The notes below the pieces were generated by a model. That model saw only the letters and a list, made by a program, of their open reading frames with translations, was not told where the DNA came from and did not search any database. Source: JAQVSH01 sp964451605 (GTDB lineage: Bacteria; Bacteroidota; Bacteroidia; Bacteroidales; UBA4181). Taken from it: DNA of 63,711 nt. Position 1 is the stretch's first letter. Each line of letters starts with the position of its first letter. The position numbers and the translations under genes were made by a program. Positions 1 through 8,496 of the stretch are shown in pieces. The stretch covers positions 1-63,711 of the forward strand of contig CAYVJA010000006.1 of assembly GCA_964451605.1 (NCBI GenBank), given 5' to 3'.

Positions 1-181
1 CCTCTTTTTAGCGCTCATGGAGAGCGATGGGTCCCCGCCTAACTTATCCAATGTCTCCGAGCCACTTACCTCCAAACGGCTACATCCTGCGTTACCTAAA
101 TTGTTGTTATACCCGCGCCAAGGCATCACCAGGGCATTAGAGCACTCAAAGTGCATTTGCACTTTGAAGCATTAGAGCACT
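1..181. other. intergenic region with short repeats
   Basis: No gene is recognised here. Positions 11-25 can form a short hairpin. The unit GCATTAGAGCACT occurs at 134-146 and again at 169-181. Between the copies lies a perfect 10-bp inverted repeat with a 2-nt loop (146-155 and 158-167). The same GCATTAGAG core recurs in tandem at 22110-22130, so it may be a dispersed intergenic element. The end of a gene lying outside the window cannot be excluded. Confidence 0.5.
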
Positions 182-229
182 AAAAAAAGAGTGCCGCAAA
201 GATCTATCTCCCTGCGGCACTCTTTTTTT
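182..229. terminator. bidirectional intrinsic terminator
   Basis: A perfect 17-bp inverted repeat (182-198 with 213-229) has a GC-rich core flanked by seven A on one side and seven T on the other. It can therefore terminate in both directions. On the minus strand it lies 16 bases past the stop of the TPR protein gene. Confidence 0.85.
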
Positions 230-245
230 AGCGCTAACGCGCTGG

Positions 246-1211
246 TTATTTACACTTCAGAACGGTTTCGCACTGATATTTTGCCTGTTCGGCATAGGCG
301 CCATACATGGCGTTTTTATAGGCTTCGCAGGCTTTGGCAGTATTGCCTTTGGCCTGGTAGGCAACGGCCAGCTGGTAGTTCATACCCGCTTTATTTTGGG
401 GAGTGGCCGATTTTGTGAGCTCCAGTGCTTTGGTGGCAGCGGCAATGGTTTTGTCGTACTGCTTGGCAGCATTACAGATCTGTGCAAGGGCGTTGTAGGC
501 TTCAACGGTTTCACCGTACTCCAGACTTTTTTCCAGGGCTGTGATGGCTTCTGCGGCTTTCTTCTCCTTAAAGAGGCCGAACCCCTTTGCCAGGTAAGCA
601 GAAGAAGCTGATTTTTTCACTTTTGCTGCCAGTACTGTGTCACCCTTTTCTGTAGCTGATTTGAAGAGTGCCTCGGAGACGGCAGTGCTCTCGTCAAATT
701 TTCCGGTAGCCCGGAATGCCTCTGCTTTGTATAGAGCCGCATCCGTATTCTCCTTGTCGACTGCCAATACTTTATCGAACAAGGCAATTGTCTCGTCAAA
801 TTTTTTCTCTTTCATCGCAGCAACTGCCTGGGCAAAGTAGATCTGAGCTACCGCACTGTTCGATTTGGTAACCACTTCGCTGTTGCCATATTTTTCACCG
901 GCTTTCACGGTGGCATCAAACGCTTTGATAGCGGCTTCATACTCTTTATTTTTCAGAAATGTGTTGGCTACCTGAAGGTAAAGGTTTGGCAGAACCTCTA
1001 CGGCCTGTTTTTTTACATCATCGGCATCAGCCCCAACCGCTGTAGCCAACTGTACGGCTTTTTCCAGGGCGGTAATGGCACCTGCGGGATTTTCCGAAAC
1101 CAGCGCAGCGCCTTCGTTAAAACTTTTTGTTGCTTCCTCTTTGGTCTGTCCCATGAGTGCTGCGCTCCCAACGAAAAGGGCAACGGCTGCAATCCATACT
1201 TGTTTTCTCAT
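246..1211 (-). CDS. secreted TPR-repeat protein
   Basis: Protein of 321 residues with a Sec signal peptide (MRKQVWIAAVALF, cleavage probably after the alanine/glycine-rich stretch near residue 20), so it is likely periplasmic. The rest is alpha-helical TPR-type repeats with recurring patterns such as 'EAAIKAFDATV' and 'DETIALFDKVL', followed by a short tail with two cysteines near the C-terminus. TPR proteins are protein-protein scaffolds; no enzymatic motif is present. The start at 1211 was chosen because it begins the signal peptide; the in-frame ATG at 1295 would add 28 residues before it. It is a single-gene unit with a strong terminator directly downstream. The partner is unknown. Confidence 0.8.
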   Translation of the reverse strand: MRKQVWIAAVALFVGSAALMGQTKEEATKSFNEGAALVSENPAGAITALEKAVQLATAVGADADDVKKQAVEVLPNLYLQVANTFLKNKEYEAAIKAFDATVKAGEKYGNSEVVTKSNSAVAQIYFAQAVAAMKEKKFDETIALFDKVLAVDKENTDAALYKAEAFRATGKFDESTAVSEALFKSATEKGDTVLAAKVKKSASSAYLAKGFGLFKEKKAAEAITALEKSLEYGETVEAYNALAQICNAAKQYDKTIAAATKALELTKSATPQNKAGMNYQLAVAYQAKGNTAKACEAYKNAMYGAYAEQAKYQCETVLKCK

Positions 1212-1416
1212 TTTTTTCGATGTTTTAGTACAAAAAGTTAATGCCAGCGGCATAGAATAAAAAAAGGGGGATCTTTCACGAATCCCTGTTTTCAAAGTCC
1301 GGTAGCAGAACTTTGCTATTTACACGTACAAATATAGAAAAATCGAGAATCTTTCCAAACCGACAGTCCGATTCTTCGTTTCTTTTCTCGTGGAAAGGTC
1401 GTTTCTATAAATTGGG

Positions 1417-1424
1417 TAACTTTG
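1417..1424 (+). promoter_or_regulatory. candidate -7 element TAACTTTG
   Basis: Matches the Bacteroidota sigma-ABfr -7 consensus TAnnTTTG, 18 bases before the ATG of the GldA-like gene. No clear TTTG -33 element is seen at the expected spacing. Confidence 0.45.
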
Positions 1425-1442
1425 ACCCGAAAATAGTAAACT

Positions 1443-2381
1443 ATGCTCCATTCCATAGAGGTAAACCGGCTGGTAAAGCACTACGGGCATCAAGTTGCCT
1501 TGAAAGAGGTCTCCTTTTCGGTGGCTCCCGGTACCATTACAGCCCTGGTGGGACCCAACGGGGCCGGAAAGTCGACACTTCTTAAGATTCTTGCCGGCCT
1601 TTTATTGCCTACTTCAGGAAACGTAAGGGTGGGGCAATTCGACGTTGTTTCTCACTCGGTGCGTGTAAGATCTGTGGTGGGATACCTCCCCGAATCGAAT
1701 CCCCTCTATCTCGATATGTATGTAGAGGAGTATCTTCTGTTTTTCGCTCGTATTCACGGGTTAGGGCGTGAAGCCGCTTCAAGGGTGGGGGAGTGTATCG
1801 CGATGGTGGGATTGGCTCCGGAGCGGCATAAACGGGTGGAATTACTGTCGAAAGGGTATCGGCAGCGGGTTGGCCTTGCCCAGACGTTGCTGCACAATCC
1901 GGAGGTGCTTATTCTGGATGAACCTGCCAGTGGCCTGGATCCTAACCAGCTGGAAGAGTTTAGAAGTCTGATCCGGGAGGTGGGTCGCACCCGTACGGTG
2001 ATTCTCTCAACGCACATTTTGCATGAGGCAGAGACACTCTGTAACCGTATTCTGCTTTTGAAAGAGGGCTCTTTGGTGGCCGACGAATCTGTTTCACTTT
2101 TTGCCGAAAGACAGGTTGCAGCGAGTCGGAAGGTTCTCGTAGAGTTCGACCGGGCACCCGATCTCAATAAAATTCTTTCCATCGCAGGGGTTGAGCAAGT
2201 GACATATGCTCAAGCCGGTGTGTTGGCGGTATCGGGGCCGGCAGATAGAGATTTGCGGCCTTTGTTATTTCAATTTGCTGTTGAAGAGGGGCTTACCCTT
2301 CTTTCTGTGAGATATGCCGACGATAGAATCGAATCGGTATTTCGAAATCTCACGACAACCGAACAGCCTCCCATTATGTAA
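1443..2381 (+). CDS. ABC transporter ATP-binding protein, GldA-like
   Basis: A 312-residue cytoplasmic ABC ATPase. Walker A (GPNGAGKST) is at residues 37-45, a degenerate signature LSKGYRQR at 135-142, Walker B with D159/E160 (LILDEP), and the H-loop histidine in 'LSTHIL'. The 'GYLPESNPLY' segment and the C-terminal extension of about 90 residues are typical of the GldA/NatA-like subfamily that powers ABC-2 exporters. In gliding Bacteroidota GldA works with GldF and GldG, but no membrane partner is adjacent here, so the permease must be elsewhere and a gliding role should not be assumed. The next gene starts 11 bases downstream, so the two are probably co-transcribed. Confidence 0.85.
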   Translation: MLHSIEVNRLVKHYGHQVALKEVSFSVAPGTITALVGPNGAGKSTLLKILAGLLLPTSGNVRVGQFDVVSHSVRVRSVVGYLPESNPLYLDMYVEEYLLFFARIHGLGREAASRVGECIAMVGLAPERHKRVELLSKGYRQRVGLAQTLLHNPEVLILDEPASGLDPNQLEEFRSLIREVGRTRTVILSTHILHEAETLCNRILLLKEGSLVADESVSLFAERQVAASRKVLVEFDRAPDLNKILSIAGVEQVTYAQAGVLAVSGPADRDLRPLLFQFAVEEGLTLLSVRYADDRIESVFRNLTTTEQPPIM

Positions 2382-2392
2382 TCTTTCAGATT

Positions 2393-3172
2393 ATGGCAAC
2401 TTTTTTATTTTCCGAAATTATTTTTGGGCCCATTCGTAGTCGAAGACTTGGAATCTCTTTGGGTATCAATTTGCTGCCTGATAATAATAAGTGGTGTAAT
2501 TTCGATTGTATTTATTGTGAGTGCGGATGGAACAACCAGAATCCGGCTCTTCCAAAGCATCTCCCATCGCGAGGCGCGGTGAGAAAAGCACTGGAAAAGA
2601 AATTGTTGGAAATGACCGAAAAGGGAGAGATTCCGGATGTAATCACGTTTGCCGGGAATGGCGAGCCTACCATGCATCATGAATTTGCCGGCATTGTCGA
2701 TGATACGCTTGCGCTGCGCGATAAGTATGTACCATCGGCCAAAGTCTCGGTTCTTTCGAATGGTTCTATGATAGATCGTCGCTCTGTAATTGAGGCACTA
2801 AAACGGGTCGATAACAACATATTAAAATTCGACAGTGCGCTCATGGATACGGTTCGTGCGGTTAATCAGCCTGTAAAAGAGGTTGATCCTGAAACGCTTG
2901 CCGAGCAGATGAAGGTCTTCGAAGGGAAACAGATTATTCAGACGATGTTTTTGCGGGGATCCTGGAGAGGACGTCTCTACGATAATACACGGCCCGAAGA
3001 GCTTGATGCGTGGGAGGCTTGGATTGTGAAGGTAAGACCCACATCGGTTATGCTTTATTCACTCGACCGCGATACCCCTGCCGAAGGATTACAAAAGGTC
3101 TCATCTTCGGAGCTGGAAAAGATTGCCGCCCGAATTCGTAAACATGGTATTCCGGTTTCGGTGGCCTCTTGA
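2393..3172 (+). CDS. radical SAM protein
   Basis: Protein of 259 residues with the radical SAM cluster-binding motif C35-x3-C39-x2-C42 (CNFDCIYC). It should bind a [4Fe-4S] cluster and cleave S-adenosylmethionine. The opening 'FGPIRSRRLGISLGINLLP' and 'TFAGNGEPTMH' are typical of the COG0731-like group of radical SAM proteins related to wyosine-synthesis enzymes. The C-terminal part lacks further cysteine motifs. Members of this group in Bacteroidota are mostly uncharacterised, so the substrate is unknown. It follows the GldA-like gene by 11 bases and converges on the histidine kinase gene. Confidence 0.85.
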   Translation: MATFLFSEIIFGPIRSRRLGISLGINLLPDNNKWCNFDCIYCECGWNNQNPALPKHLPSRGAVRKALEKKLLEMTEKGEIPDVITFAGNGEPTMHHEFAGIVDDTLALRDKYVPSAKVSVLSNGSMIDRRSVIEALKRVDNNILKFDSALMDTVRAVNQPVKEVDPETLAEQMKVFEGKQIIQTMFLRGSWRGRLYDNTRPEELDAWEAWIVKVRPTSVMLYSLDRDTPAEGLQKVSSSELEKIAARIRKHGIPVSVAS

Positions 3173-3209
3173 TCCGGTTTGTAGCCCGATACCATCCGGC
3201 CGGCTCCGC

Positions 3210-4250
3210 TTACTCTCCTTTATCGAGACTGAAGCTGAAAACGGTGCCCTGATCCGGTTTCGATTGAAGCTGAATATCCTGGTTGTGCGCCATGATAATA
3301 TGTTTCACAATGGAGAGACCCAATCCGGTTCCGCCCTGGTCGCGTGATCGGCTCTTGTCGGTACGATAAAAGCGCTCGAAGACGCGGGTTTGGTCTTTCT
3401 CGGCTATTCCCATCCCGTTATCGGCAATCTGTACAATGATCTTGTCTTCGGTGTTTACAAACGACACCACCGTTTTCCCTTTTTGTTTTCCGTACTTAAT
3501 AGAGTTGATTATTAAATTATTAAGTACCTCCATTATCCTTTTCCGGTCTGCCCTGACCATGGGTACAAAGTCTCGTTCCACTTCCAGAATTAACGAGATA
3601 TTGCGGCTGCGAGCCTGCATCTCCTGCATTTCGAACGACTCCCGGACCAGAGAAAGCAGATTAAAGGTTTCGTATTCCAGTTGTAGTTCTCCCGATTCCA
3701 GGCGAGAAATCGATTCAAGATCTTCGACAATGTTAATCATGCGATTAATGCTTTTTTCGCATCGCTCCAGATAGAGTCTGTTTATCGAGGGGTCCTCGAG
3801 GCCGCCGTCGAGCAGCGTGAGTACATATCCCTGCATATTGAAGATGGGAGTCTTGAGTTCGTGCGACACATTGCCCAGAAACTCCTTTCGGTATTTTTCG
3901 GTCTGCTTAAGTTCGGAGATCTCTCTCGAACGGGTCTGTGCCCACTCTTTCACATCTTCTTCCACCCCCTCAACCATTTTGTGCTGTTCGCTCCGGGAGG
4001 GTTGTTTTTTGTAATCGGCGTTAAACAGAAAACGATAAACCGGATTGAGTTTTTTGTAGAGAGCATCCGACAAAAACTGTTTTGCCACAACATAAACCGT
4101 CAGAAATAAAAAGAGAAGTGTGGCGACTGCCGTCCATAAGGGCAGATTCCCTGTGTAGTAGGATATGGCCGACAGCGGAATGACTGAGAGAAAAGCTACT
4201 GCGGTTGCAGTGCTGAGTGCTGCTTTTTGGGTTGTGCGCAGGCGGCTCAT
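3210..4250 (-). CDS. sensor histidine kinase, PhoR-like
   Basis: A 346-residue membrane kinase with two N-terminal helices (about 12-32 and 37-58), a short linker with coiled-coil character, then the H-box 'VSHELKTP' with phospho-acceptor H130. It is followed by an N-box ('NNLIINSIKYG'), G1 ('DNGMGI') and G2 ('GTGLGLSIVKHI') of the HATPase domain. The almost absent periplasmic loop suggests it senses within or beside the membrane, or through a partner. No response regulator is adjacent, so it is an orphan kinase here. It starts 4 bases after the riboflavin synthase stop codon, so it is probably transcribed from the ribE promoter. Confidence 0.9.
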   Translation of the reverse strand: MSRLRTTQKAALSTATAVAFLSVIPLSAISYYTGNLPLWTAVATLLFLFLTVYVVAKQFLSDALYKKLNPVYRFLFNADYKKQPSRSEQHKMVEGVEEDVKEWAQTRSREISELKQTEKYRKEFLGNVSHELKTPIFNMQGYVLTLLDGGLEDPSINRLYLERCEKSINRMINIVEDLESISRLESGELQLEYETFNLLSLVRESFEMQEMQARSRNISLILEVERDFVPMVRADRKRIMEVLNNLIINSIKYGKQKGKTVVSFVNTEDKIIVQIADNGMGIAEKDQTRVFERFYRTDKSRSRDQGGTGLGLSIVKHIIMAHNQDIQLQSKPDQGTVFSFSLDKGE

Positions 4251-4254
4251 CGCT

Positions 4255-4839
4255 CTAACGGCCCATTAGCCGGGCTACATATTTGCCAATAATGTCGAAT
4301 TCCAGATTCACCACTGTCCCTTTCTGAAACGTATGGAAGTTGGTGTGATGGTAAGTGTAGGGGATAATGGCTACCTGAAATGAACCGGGTTGAGAGTTCA
4401 CAACGGTAAGACTTACCCCGTTGACGGCTATTGATCCTTTTTCTACTGTAACATGTCCGGGTGCAGTGTTGTAGCTGAAAGTGTAGTACCAACTGCCATC
4501 GGCCTCTTCGACCGAGGTGCAGACAGCCGTCTGATCGACGTGACCCTGAACGATATGTCCGTCAAGCCTTTCGTTCAGCATCATGCTCCGCTCCAGATTC
4601 ACCAGACTTCCCAACCGGAGCTCTCCCAGGTTCGATTTAAGGAGCGTTTCGCGAATTGCAGTAACCGTATAGCTGTCTGTCTCTTTTTTTACCACGGTTA
4701 AACAGACACCGTTATGCGCAATACTTTGGTCGATTTGCAACTCGCCGACAAAGGGGGCTGTCAGGGTAAAATGGATATTATCCTGTTCCTTATCAATGCG
4801 GAGCACCTTTCCGGTGGCTTCAATAATACCTGAGAACAT
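4255..4839 (-). CDS. ribE: riboflavin synthase, alpha chain
   Basis: A 194-residue enzyme that dismutates two 6,7-dimethyl-8-ribityllumazine molecules to riboflavin plus the pyrimidinedione by-product, the last step of riboflavin synthesis. It has the duplicated lumazine-binding fold: the N-terminus MFSGIIE, then 'NGVCLTV' in the first barrel, 'VQGHVD' at the start of the second and 'NGVSLTVV' in the second. The length is typical of the family. It is first in a two-gene unit with the sensor kinase and is divergent from the PPOX-fold gene, with a candidate -7 box for each direction between them. Confidence 0.95.
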   Translation of the reverse strand: MFSGIIEATGKVLRIDKEQDNIHFTLTAPFVGELQIDQSIAHNGVCLTVVKKETDSYTVTAIRETLLKSNLGELRLGSLVNLERSMMLNERLDGHIVQGHVDQTAVCTSVEEADGSWYYTFSYNTAPGHVTVEKGSIAVNGVSLTVVNSQPGSFQVAIIPYTYHHTNFHTFQKGTVVNLEFDIIGKYVARLMGR

Positions 4840-4870
4840 TTGCAGTCTGTTTTAAGGGTTCTACCAAGCG

Positions 4871-4878
4871 CAAAGATA
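4871..4878 (-). promoter_or_regulatory. candidate -7 element for ribE
   Basis: Read on the minus strand this is TATCTTTG, an exact match to TAnnTTTG, 32 bases before the ribE start. It is followed by GCGC, as often seen next to this box. Confidence 0.5.
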
Positions 4879-4899
4879 GCATATTCCGGATAGAAGCCC

Positions 4900-4907
4900 T
4901 ATTTTTG
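4900..4907 (+). promoter_or_regulatory. candidate -7 element for the PPOX-fold gene
   Basis: TATTTTTG matches TAnnTTTG and lies 48 bases before the ATG at 4955, diverging from the ribE box. Confidence 0.45.
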
Positions 4908-4954
4908 CAGCAGGACCTCGGCGGAATGGTTCCGCCAAATTTGCATGGGCTTGT

Positions 4955-5398
4955 ATGAAAATTTTCGATGAATTGACCCCGGAGATGGTTGCCTTCCTGC
5001 AGACTCATCACGTGATGACGCTGGCTACCACCGTAGATGGGATTCCCTGGTGTGCTCAATGTTTTTACCTGTTTGTTCCGGAGTGGCGGAGTCTGCTCTT
5101 TACCTCCGATCGCGATACCCGCCATTCCTCTGAAGCGCTCCGCAATCCTTTGGTTGCCGGCTCAATTCTGCTGGAAACCGAGGCAATCGGGAAAATTCAG
5201 GGCATTCAGCTTACCGGAATACTGGAGGAGGCCACCGGTTCTATGGGGTCGGAGGCAACGTTCCGTTATCTGAAACGTTTCCCCTATGCCGTGTTGGCGA
5301 AGAGTACCATGTGGATTTTGCGAATGCAGTATGTGAAAATGACCGATAACCGTTTGGGTTTTGGTAAGAAACAGATATGGAAGGCGGCCGATTTTTGA
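4955..5398 (+). CDS. pyridoxamine 5'-phosphate oxidase-fold protein
   Basis: A 147-residue split-barrel flavin-type protein. The segments 'VMTLATTVDGIPWC' and 'LLFTSDRDTRHS' correspond to the first strands and the flavin-phosphate-binding region of PPOX-family proteins (YhbP-like). Such proteins bind FMN, F420 or heme, and this one could be a small oxidoreductase. Its position beside riboflavin synthase fits a flavin link, but that is an inference. It is a single-gene unit upstream of korAB, which has its own candidate promoter. Confidence 0.7.
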   Translation: MKIFDELTPEMVAFLQTHHVMTLATTVDGIPWCAQCFYLFVPEWRSLLFTSDRDTRHSSEALRNPLVAGSILLETEAIGKIQGIQLTGILEEATGSMGSEATFRYLKRFPYAVLAKSTMWILRMQYVKMTDNRLGFGKKQIWKAADF

Positions 5399-5438
5399 TG
5401 TTTTTGTAAGTAAACCCCCTTTTCCAACTTCTTTTTAG

Positions 5439-5446
5439 TAACTTTG
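5439..5446 (+). promoter_or_regulatory. candidate -7 element for korAB
   Basis: TAACTTTG followed by GCGC, an exact TAnnTTTG match 38 bases before the korA ATG. No TTTG is found at the -33 position. Confidence 0.45.
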
Positions 5447-5483
5447 CGCTCCAGAAATAAAATCTCTCCAAAGAATATAGGGT

Positions 5484-7457
5484 ATGGCAAGAAAGTCAGT
5501 AATAGAGTGTGATCAGTTAGTGGTGAAGTTTGCCGGCGACTCCGGCGACGGGATGCAGTTGATTGGTTCGTTTTTTTCTGAAATGGCCGCACACAGTGGT
5601 AATGATCTCTCTACATTCCCCGACTATCCTGCCGAGATTCGCGCACCCCAGAATACGGTGGCAGGAGTATCGGGCTATCAGGTTCATGTAGGAAAACGAA
5701 AAATCCTTTCGTCGGGCGATCTCTTCGATGTATTGATTGCGATGAACCCCGCCTCTCTGAAGGCAAATCTGAAATGGGCCAAAATTGGGGCCACGCTGAT
5801 TCTGAATTCCGACACTTTCCTGGAGAAGCCGCTGCAAATGGCCGGATACCATTCCAATCCATTGCTCGATGATACGCTGTCGTCGTATAATGTGATTGCT
5901 GCACCCATGACCCAATTGACAAAGGAGGCTCTTGCAGAGAGTCAACTGGATCCCAAGACGGTTGAGAAGTGCCGGAACATGTTTGCGTTGGGTCTGCTGC
6001 TCTATCTCTTTAATCATGAGCCCGATTCGGCGTTTCCTCTTCTGGAGGTGAAATTTAAAAAGAAACCCATCCTGGTCGAAGCCAACAAACAGGTATTAAA
6101 AGCCGGTTGGGTCTTTGGCGATAGTGCCGAAATTGTGACGTCGGTCTTTCATGTTGGGCAGGCTGTGCTCGGAAAGGGTAAATATAGAAATATTACCGGG
6201 AATGTAGCGGTAGCCTGGGGGCTTGCAGCCGCTGCAGAACGGTCGGGACGGCCGCTTTTTCTGGGCTCTTACCCCATTACCCCTGCTACAGATATCCTGA
6301 TAGAACTCTCTTCGCTTCGTTCGCTGGGAATCAAAACGTTTCAGGCCGAAGACGAGATCGCCGGGATTGCCTCGGCCATAGGCGCCAGTTTAACCGGCTC
6401 GCTTGCGGCAACCTCTACTTCGGGACCCGGTTTTTCGCTTAAAAGTGAGGCCTTAGGTCTTGCTGTAATGACCGAACTTCCGCTTGTGGTTGTGAATGTA
6501 CAGCGTGCAGGTCCCTCAACGGGTATGCCCACCAAATCGGAACAGGCCGATTTGCTGCAGGCCCTCTTTGGCAGAAACGGAGAGGCTCCATTGATTGTTA
6601 CTGCAGCCTCTTCGCCCTCCGACTGTTTCTATGCCGCCTATGAGGCAGCAAAACTTGCCCTGGAACATATGACCCCGGTTGTATTGCTTACCGACGGGTA
6701 TATCGGANNNNNNNNNNNNNNNNNNNNNNNNNNNNNNNNNNNNNNNNNNNNNNNNNNNNNNNNNNNNNNNNNNNNNNNNNNNNNNNNNNNNNNNNNNNNN
6801 NNNNNNNNNNNNNNNNNNNNNNNNNNNNNNNNNNNNNNNNNNTCGCAGCTCTTCCGGATTCCTGCCGTTGCTGATTTACCTGCTATTCATCCTCCTTTGG
6901 CCAAGCCCAACGATCCTGACTTTTTGCCCTACAGACGTGATCCGGAGAGCCTGGTCCGTAAATGGGCCTTGCCCGGTACCGAAGGATTACGTCACAGGAT
7001 CGGCGGCCTGGAGAAGACCGACGGTGCGGGCGTTGGTTCTACAGATGCGTTGAATCACCAGAAGATGGTGGCCTTCCGTGCCGAAAAGGTGCAGAAAGTA
7101 TCTGAAAAAATCTCTCCGCTCACCACAACAGGCGCCGACGAGGGCGATTTGTTGGTTATCAGTTGGGGAGGTACCTTCGGCGCCATTCATGCCGCAGTTG
7201 AGGAGGCTTCGGCCGAAGGCCTTTCGGCGGGTCATGCCCATTTCCGGCATATTATGCCCCTTCCTGCCAATACGGCAGAGGTATTATCGCGATACAAACG
7301 GTGTCTGGTTTGCGAGTTGAATGGCGGACAATTCATGGGCTATCTCCGGATGTTGTACCCGGGTTTCCATTTCGAACCGCTCAATAAGATCCAGGGTCAA
7401 CCCTTTATGGTGTCGGAAGTATTGGGAGCAATAAAGTTGAATCTTCAAAATGGCTGA
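5484..7457 (+). CDS. korA: 2-oxoacid:acceptor oxidoreductase, gamma-alpha fusion subunit
   Basis: Large subunit of a 2-oxoglutarate-type:ferredoxin oxidoreductase, which makes or consumes acyl-CoA with ferredoxin in anaerobes. The N-terminal gamma domain carries 'GDSGDGMQLIG' (residues 18-28) and the alpha domain has 'GSYPITPATDI' and 'SGPGFSLKSE', the usual order for fused KorA. A run of 135 N (6708-6842) replaces 45 codons in the alpha domain; reading resumes in the same frame, so the gene is probably intact. The stop overlaps the korB start by 8 bases, indicating translational coupling. The exact 2-oxoacid cannot be read from sequence; 2-oxoglutarate is the most likely for this architecture. 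Confidence 0.9.
   Translation: MARKSVIECDQLVVKFAGDSGDGMQLIGSFFSEMAAHSGNDLSTFPDYPAEIRAPQNTVAGVSGYQVHVGKRKILSSGDLFDVLIAMNPASLKANLKWAKIGATLILNSDTFLEKPLQMAGYHSNPLLDDTLSSYNVIAAPMTQLTKEALAESQLDPKTVEKCRNMFALGLLLYLFNHEPDSAFPLLEVKFKKKPILVEANKQVLKAGWVFGDSAEIVTSVFHVGQAVLGKGKYRNITGNVAVAWGLAAAAERSGRPLFLGSYPITPATDILIELSSLRSLGIKTFQAEDEIAGIASAIGASLTGSLAATSTSGPGFSLKSEALGLAVMTELPLVVVNVQRAGPSTGMPTKSEQADLLQALFGRNGEAPLIVTAASSPSDCFYAAYEAAKLALEHMTPVVLLTDGYIGXXXXXXXXXXXXXXXXXXXXXXXXXXXXXXXXXXXXXXXXXXXXXSQLFRIPAVADLPAIHPPLAKPNDPDFLPYRRDPESLVRKWALPGTEGLRHRIGGLEKTDGAGVGSTDALNHQKMVAFRAEKVQKVSEKISPLTTTGADEGDLLVISWGGTFGAIHAAVEEASAEGLSAGHAHFRHIMPLPANTAEVLSRYKRCLVCELNGGQFMGYLRMLYPGFHFEPLNKIQGQPFMVSEVLGAIKLNLQNG
6708..6842. 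other. assembly gap of 135 N inside korA
   Basis: Unsequenced stretch, exactly 45 codons long. The flanks stay in one frame, so the gap size is compatible with an intact korA. Confidence 0.99.
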
Positions 7458-8496
7458 TAGAATGAGTACGATAAATATGCCTTTAAGCGCTACAGAGTTG
7501 TCGAAGTCGGATTTTCTGACCGATCAGTTGGTAAAGTGGTGTCCGGGTTGCGGTAATTATACAATTCTCAGCTCTTTGGCGCAGTCGATGGCACAAGCGG
7601 GTATCAAAAAAGAGAATGTGTTGTTGATTTCGGGAATCGGCTGTTCTTCGAGAATTCCTTACTATGTGAATACCTACGGATTTCATGGAATTCACGGTAG
7701 AGCCGCTGCCATTGCATCGGGGGCCAAGCTGGCCAATCCTGAGCTGTGTGTCTGGATGGCAACCGGCGATGGCGACTGTACCGCTATCGGGGGGAACCAT
7801 TTTATCCATCTGGTTCGCCGAAATATTGATATCAATGTAATTCTCTTCAATAACCAGATTTACGGCTTAACCAAAGGTCAGTTTTCGCCCACCACCCCTA
7901 TGGGCCGGGTAACCAAAACCTCACCTTTCGGAACTATCGAAAAGCCTTTTAATCCGGCCACGCTTCTGATTGGGGCAGGTGGCACTTTCTATGCCCGTGT
8001 ACCCGACAACAATGCCAAATTACTGGTTGAGGCCATGACGGCTGCGGCTGCCCACAAGGGTACGGCTGTGGTGGAGGTATTGCAGAATTGTGTCATTTTT
8101 GCCGACAAGACCCATGCTCAGGTTACATCGCGCGAGACACGCGACGACAATATGCTGGTAGCCGAACAGGGAAAACCGCTTTTGTTTGGTAAGAACAAAG
8201 AGAAGGGTCTTCGCAGAAATGGTTTTAGCCTGGAAGTGGTAGAGTTGGGCAAGGACGGGGTCACCATCGAGGATATTCTGGTTCACGATATTCACGCAAA
8301 AGATGCGGCCTACCATTACCAGCTTGCCGAATTGGGGCTCCCCGACGGGCCTGTGGTGGCTGGAATCATCCGGTCGGTTGAGGCTCCAACTTACGAAGCG
8401 TTGCTTGAGGAGCAAATTGTCTCAACCCGGTCAACCTCTTCCATTCACACTGTCGACGACCTGCTCCATAGCGGCGACGTGTTCGACCTGCGTTAA
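7450..8496 (+). CDS. korB: 2-oxoacid:acceptor oxidoreductase, beta subunit
   Basis: A 348-residue thiamine-diphosphate subunit that forms the catalytic complex with KorA. It shows 'WCPGCGNY' (C31, C34), 'SGIGCSSR' and the TPP/Mg motif 'GDGD' at 106-109 followed by 'NHFIHLVRRN', then 'FNNQIYGLTKGQ'. No ferredoxin-like subunit is adjacent, which matches the two-subunit Kor arrangement. The start overlaps korA by 8 bases. Its stop codon shares bases with the stop of the convergent LytTR gene (TTAA at 8493-8496), so no room is left for a conventional terminator between them. Confidence 0.92.
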   Translation: MADRMSTINMPLSATELSKSDFLTDQLVKWCPGCGNYTILSSLAQSMAQAGIKKENVLLISGIGCSSRIPYYVNTYGFHGIHGRAAAIASGAKLANPELCVWMATGDGDCTAIGGNHFIHLVRRNIDINVILFNNQIYGLTKGQFSPTTPMGRVTKTSPFGTIEKPFNPATLLIGAGGTFYARVPDNNAKLLVEAMTAAAAHKGTAVVEVLQNCVIFADKTHAQVTSRETRDDNMLVAEQGKPLLFGKNKEKGLRRNGFSLEVVELGKDGVTIEDILVHDIHAKDAAYHYQLAELGLPDGPVVAGIIRSVEAPTYEALLEEQIVSTRSTSSIHTVDDLLHSGDVFDLR

